Source: Hirundichthys speculiger
Taxonomy: Eukaryota > Chordata > Actinopteri > Beloniformes > Exocoetidae
Assembly (NCBI GenBank): GCA_018398805.1
Contig: JAGFBZ010000855.1
Coordinates: forward strand, 1,302,001 to 1,366,000
DNA: 64,000 bases
Reading direction: 5' to 3'
Shown: piece after piece, positions 60,701-64,000 of the stretch
Numbering within the stretch: position 1 is the first letter of the stretch
Layout: each line of letters opens with the position of its first letter
Translations under genes and position numbers: made by a program
Notes under the pieces: model-generated
What the model saw: the letters and a program-made list of their open reading frames with translations, nothing else
What the model was told of the DNA's origin: nothing
Databases searched by the model: none

Positions 60701-61151
60701 GTTTGTTGTGTCATACTGAATAGCCTACCTGGCAAATTCAGAACCATGTAATTTGGTGGTTAATGAATAATTATTATGACAACAAACTTGTATTTAGCCA
60801 ATTTCACTGTAGTTATTATGGTTAGAAGTATTGGAAAGAAAAAAATAAAAATAAAATCTATGGGTCAAGTATGAAAATTCTCATATTGATCTACATGTGT
60901 AAAATGTTTAGGCAAAGCTACGCAGTATCTTTTTATTTCATAGGCTCTATGAAGAGATCACCATTTGACAGCCGACAGCACACCCAGGTTCAATCCCCTT
61001 ATATAAACACCAGCCTTATGTCCCGCAGCCTGTTAATCCTAACCAGCTTCAAATTCACACGGATGTCCTTGTGGAGGGAGACAAAGGAGAAAATAAAGCA
61101 TAACTTTTTCAACAACATCAATCCATTTAGAGTGAAGGGGGTGATACCTAC
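57704..61151 (-). other. dst intron, GC-richer near 58.1 kb
   Basis: 3.4 kb. A GAGGGATG-type tandem run sits at 58139-58170 in a GC-richer patch (58050-58290). The remainder is AT-rich with no coding segment. Confidence 0.5.
58139..58170. repeat. short (GAGGGATG)n tandem repeat
   Basis: Three to four units of an 8-base GAGGGATG repeat. Confidence 0.75.
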
Positions 61152-61341
61152 AGCTTTACGTGTAGGGGTGACTTGCACAGATTGGTAAAACTCTGGGGGG
61201 ACTCTCTTCTTCACTTTACGTTTTCTCAGAGTCGATGATGAGTCAGGTTCACTCTCAGGAACCTCAACCAGACTGGGCTTTTCTTCTGTCACGCGAGCAT
61301 GTATGCTCCTTCTTAAGTGACGTGGACTGTGCCTGGAAACC
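61152..61341 (-). CDS. dst: dst isoform-2 exon with one extra base
   Basis: Acceptor TTTCTCAG, probable donor AAAGCT|GTAGGT. The main frame reads HSPRHLRRSIHARVTEEKPS and TLRKRKVKKRVPPEFYQSVQ, like mammalian isoform 2. The first codons (GGT TTC) are in another frame. Dropping one C (GG at 61335-61336 on the plus strand) joins them as GFRHSPRHLRR, makes 189 bases and fits phases on both sides. An alternative donor four bases downstream (GTAG|GTATCA) does not fit the next exon. Confidence 0.82.
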
Positions 61342-62790
61342 CTGAGAAACAAGAACAAACATCAAGCTGGCAAGAGATCATGCATTCAACAGACTGCAGG
61401 AGAAATTCAAATCTCAAACATGTCGCAGACCCTTTTGTTTAAAATGCATTTTACCGTACATTTATTAAATAAAACAATATCCCAAGAAAGCACATATGGA
61501 CAACTATTAAAAACCTAATGTTTCTGTAAAAGGAATGTTTTTTTATGTGCTAAATTGTGTTTATGTTTTACTTTTGTGCATAAATTATGACCAGTAATAA
61601 TGATGTAGTTGTAGTTTCCTAATCAGCAAGATCACAGATGTGACCTTGTCACCCATGGTTTCATAGTCTTATCTGCTCAGGGTAATCATTTCCAGTCACC
61701 CCAATAGGAAAAGCAAATTTTTCATGATTACAATTAGTATTTTTTTTCATCATATACTCTTTGTGGGTTTTTATAAGAAACTAGATATAGTCGGACCTAA
61801 GGCAGGAAGGTAATGCGAAAACTCTTTTAACTGTAAGGCTCTACAACAGTCCTGCTGTTGCATCCTTGAATATGATACTGAATCCCTACCAGTGACAGTA
61901 CTGAGTCAGTGGGGATTCAGTATCCTGTGGTTCAATAACATGACCTCCAAAGCAGGGCAGCTTTTGATTCTGTAACTTTAAACTGTGGAGAAACCATAGA
62001 GAGAAACACAAAAGATAAAGCCTTAGAGCATAAGTTTAGGCCATTTAATGATAAAAATTATGCTGATAGACTGATATGACACTTTAGATATATAATAGTC
62101 TTACAAAATGTTTATTTTGAGGTGCTAGGACTCATACTTTCCACCATTCTCTTTTAGTTTTATTAGAATGATGTTCAAATCCTCGCCATGAGCATAATGA
62201 GGGAATTCCATTCAGCTGCTGCAAGAGACAAATATGTTCGACTGAGATAGTTTTTAATACATCAATTTGATTCCAAATCTCAAATGTGATCAATTCTAAA
62301 CCATTTAAAATAGTCATAGCCGACGTATGCAGGTGACTTCACATTTTTTATTTTATTTTGAAAAATTGCGTAAAACGGAAACAGAATGAATGAATCACAA
62401 ACGTAATGCATTCGCACGTCAGCAAATATGATGCATTTTATTCTTGCTGAATAACAAGACGGAGAACGTATATTTTAATTGAATAGCACCCTAAATTAAA
62501 CCGTGCTGCCCCGAACATACAAGGATGAGAGTTTTAACCCACCTTAAAGGATGATACTGCAAAATCCCCGATATTATGTATTAATCGGTTCACACATGCG
62601 CACATCATAGTTCCCAAAATAGTCATGCAGTCTTCGACAAAAGTCCAAAGAAAGGGATTTTGGGGTAAAGCATTTGTTACATTTCACACATACAGCCATG
62701 CAACTGACGTTGTACATTCAGATAATTTAACTATCTTAAACAACCTACAACGTCAAACAAAACAGTCTTAATGTGAAAAGTTCATCCTAC
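61342..62790 (-). other. dst intron with hairpin
   Basis: 1.4 kb, AT-rich. It contains the inverted repeat at 61874-61924 and nothing else recognised. Confidence 0.5.
61874..61924. repeat. perfect 13-bp inverted repeat (hairpin)
   Basis: GATACTGAATCCC (61874-61886) and its exact reverse complement (61912-61924) enclose 25 bases that include an AGTACT palindrome. This could be a MITE remnant or a folded RNA. Confidence 0.7.
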
Positions 62791-62822
62791 CTCTGAACGA
62801 AAATGATGCGTTCGGAGACCAA
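62791..62822 (-). CDS. dst: dst isoform-2 micro-exon (32 nt)
   Basis: Acceptor TCCTGTAG, donor TCAGAG|GTAGGA. With the phase-1 G from the first exon it reads VGLRTHHFRSE, matching the HHFRSE segment I remember in mammalian isoform 2 and linking exactly to the next exon's Gly-Phe. It leaves phase 0. Too short for most open-frame searches. Confidence 0.8.
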
Positions 62823-63156
62823 CTACAGGACAGATAACAGACGTTACAATGAGACATTGTTGTCAAAAATGTATCTTTAAATGTGCCATGTCATAATTTC
62901 AATACAGGATAAAAACTATATAACTTTAAGATATCCTCGGCTGATTGAACTGAACCTGCCTTTACGCACAGATAACACTTAGAGAAAAAAAAGTTGTGTT
63001 TTTTAATCTGACAGCCCAAACTGCAAATGTCTCATGGCTATTGAGTGTGCTTCTAGCTAAGGCAGGTGGCTGAGACAGACTATTAAAGCATCCGTGAGTG
63101 TGCAGCTGTCGGGATCTGGTCGGGATGAGGAGATGCGGCTGGCCTGCGCCACTCAC

Positions 63157-63343
63157 CGCGGCTCCTGGAGCGTCCGCCGGAGAGAACGGATTTTATGGGA
63201 TGCTTTCCATTACGAAGTCTGCGGTGCCAGCAGCAGAAAAACAAAATTGTGGCAATAGTCCCGAGCAAAAGCAAAAGCAAAAGCAGCACGCATTGAATAC
63301 TGTAGGGCCTCAGCAGGACCAAAAAGGCGGCAGCGATCATCAT
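63157..63343 (-). CDS. dst: dst isoform-2 first coding exon, transmembrane N-terminus
   Basis: ATG at 63343, 62 codons plus one base to donor AGCCGCG|GTGAGT. Protein starts MIAAAFLVLLRPYSIQCVLL, then a leucine-rich membrane segment (about residues 13-37), FFCCW, and a basic tail (HRRLRNGKHPIKSV). Mammalian isoform 2 has the same leader and is membrane-associated (perinuclear/ER). Its N-terminal sequence is nearly identical as I remember it. Confidence 0.95.
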
Positions 63344-64000
63344 AAGGCGAGATGTAGGACAGATCCCGCAGCCGCAGACATCTGGCTCCTCTCCGGCACT
63401 TCCACCGCTGAAATCTCGAGATGAGCATAGAAGACGCTCGCTCTCATGCGTGAAGCATCACACGGCAAAAACGTGGAACGCGCATCTGGTCGAAGAGGAC
63501 AGCCCAGACCACTGATATCATTTTCGTGAAGTACAACGCATGACTCAGCAGAGACGCACGTTTCATTTATTTATTTATTTTGCCCAAAGCAGGGAGAGTC
63601 AGCATATTCATCGGCGGCATCGCAGTAATCTGCTGCAGAGTGGCCTGCCCCACAGTGCTGCAACTCTCTACACTGACACATGTAGACAGAGAAGGCTGCT
63701 GAGGTAGTTCATGGGTAAAACGCTATACTGACACTTCAGCTCATAAGTGGCGCACAACATACCAGATGTGTACCATTAGAGGAACGGATGTACGCAATTC
63801 CTGGATTAGGGAGGGAAAAAAACCCATCTCTGATCATAATCCAAATCGGCTACTGTTATTGGACGAACAGAGGACATTTGTATTCTGTCAGATACAAGCA
63901 AAGTCACAGGAGAAAAGAGAAGTTTCATTATATCAAATCTGAAGTGAAGAAGATGTGAAATCCAACACTTCCAAACAATGTAATATGCTGTGGTACTGGA
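63344..64000 (-). promoter_or_regulatory. isoform-2 5' UTR and promoter region
   Basis: The upstream sequence of the first coding exon must contain the transcription start. An AP-1-like TGACTCAG lies at 63541-63548. CpG dinucleotides are more frequent between 63100 and 63550 than in introns. No start site can be fixed. Confidence 0.4.

Larger units (their letters stand above)
1..63343 (-). other. dst: dystonin gene (dst / BPAG1), 5' half, truncated at base 1
   Basis: This single gene spans nearly the whole window. Dystonin is a spectraplakin linking actin, microtubules and intermediate filaments. Visible in order: a transmembrane isoform-2 N-terminus, an isoform-1 N-terminus, CH1, a myristoylated isoform-3 N-terminus, CH2, the BPAG1-e start, plakin domain with SH3, coiled coil, plakin repeats with stop, then spectrin repeats. 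I identified it from remembered mammalian dystonin segments, including the a2 leader, the QEYLQAYEDVLE motif of a1, the e-specific AFGS junction and the QTKRK-like C-terminal plakin repeat. MACF1, the paralogue, is less likely because it lacks an equivalent BPAG1-e coiled-coil plus terminal plakin-repeat ending. About 56 coding exons are placed below. Almost all begin and end at GT-AG sites with compatible phases. Confidence 0.95.

Noticed and set aside
1..63343. MACF1 rather than dystonin
   Set aside because: The e-type coiled coil plus terminal plakin-repeat ending and the e-specific first exon are dystonin features.
1..64000. A previously undescribed defence, CRISPR or RNA-based system
   Set aside because: Everything recognisable belongs to one vertebrate gene, its introns and common repeats.

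Overview
The window carries one gene, read on the minus strand from about 63.3 kb down to base 1: the 5' half of dystonin (dst, BPAG1), a giant plakin/spectraplakin cytolinker. The organism is a ray-finned fish, probably a percomorph. This rests on recognisably vertebrate dystonin exons, short introns (about 70-400 bp) in the plakin head, AT-rich introns rich in microsatellites, and a pogo/Tigger-like DNA element. No second protein-coding gene, rRNA, tRNA or CRISPR was found.

Layout in transcription order (high to low coordinates). 63.3-57.5 kb: the isoform-2 start (transmembrane N-terminus), a 32-nt micro-exon and two linker exons. 56.4 kb: the isoform-1 start. 43.2-35.3 kb: four exons for CH1 and its linker to CH2. 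32.4-31.6 kb: the isoform-3 start, a myristoylation-type exon lying inside the actin-binding region. 28.1-26.4 kb: CH2 and the start of the plakin domain. 24.8 kb: the epithelial BPAG1-e start. 24.6-18.7 kb: the plakin domain, with an SH3 at 22.0-21.6 kb. 18.1-12.9 kb: the BPAG1-e coiled-coil rod exon and the terminal plakin-repeat exon with its stop. 12.7-0 kb: spectrin-repeat exons of the a and b isoforms, interrupted by a 4.2-kb exon (6372-10558) that corresponds to the BPAG1-b (muscle) exon. The gene runs off the window at base 1.

How the parts work together: four alternative first exons (a2, a1, a3, e) place the same plakin head behind a transmembrane anchor plus CH1-CH2, CH1-CH2 alone, a lipid anchor plus CH2 only, or no actin-binding domain. 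The 3' choice is between coiled coil plus plakin repeats (epithelial, keratin/hemidesmosome) and spectrin repeats (a/b, neuronal and muscle). Exon phases close at nearly every junction. The summed e-isoform is about 2762 codons once three single-base discrepancies are allowed for, close to the mammalian length.

The most unusual feature is a run of single-base frame breaks: at least nine, more likely eleven, in the 4.2-kb b exon, all of the +1 kind, and further +1 breaks in three other exons. The rest of the gene is intact. The simplest reading is uncorrected insertion-type errors in the assembly; real decay of the b exon is the alternative.
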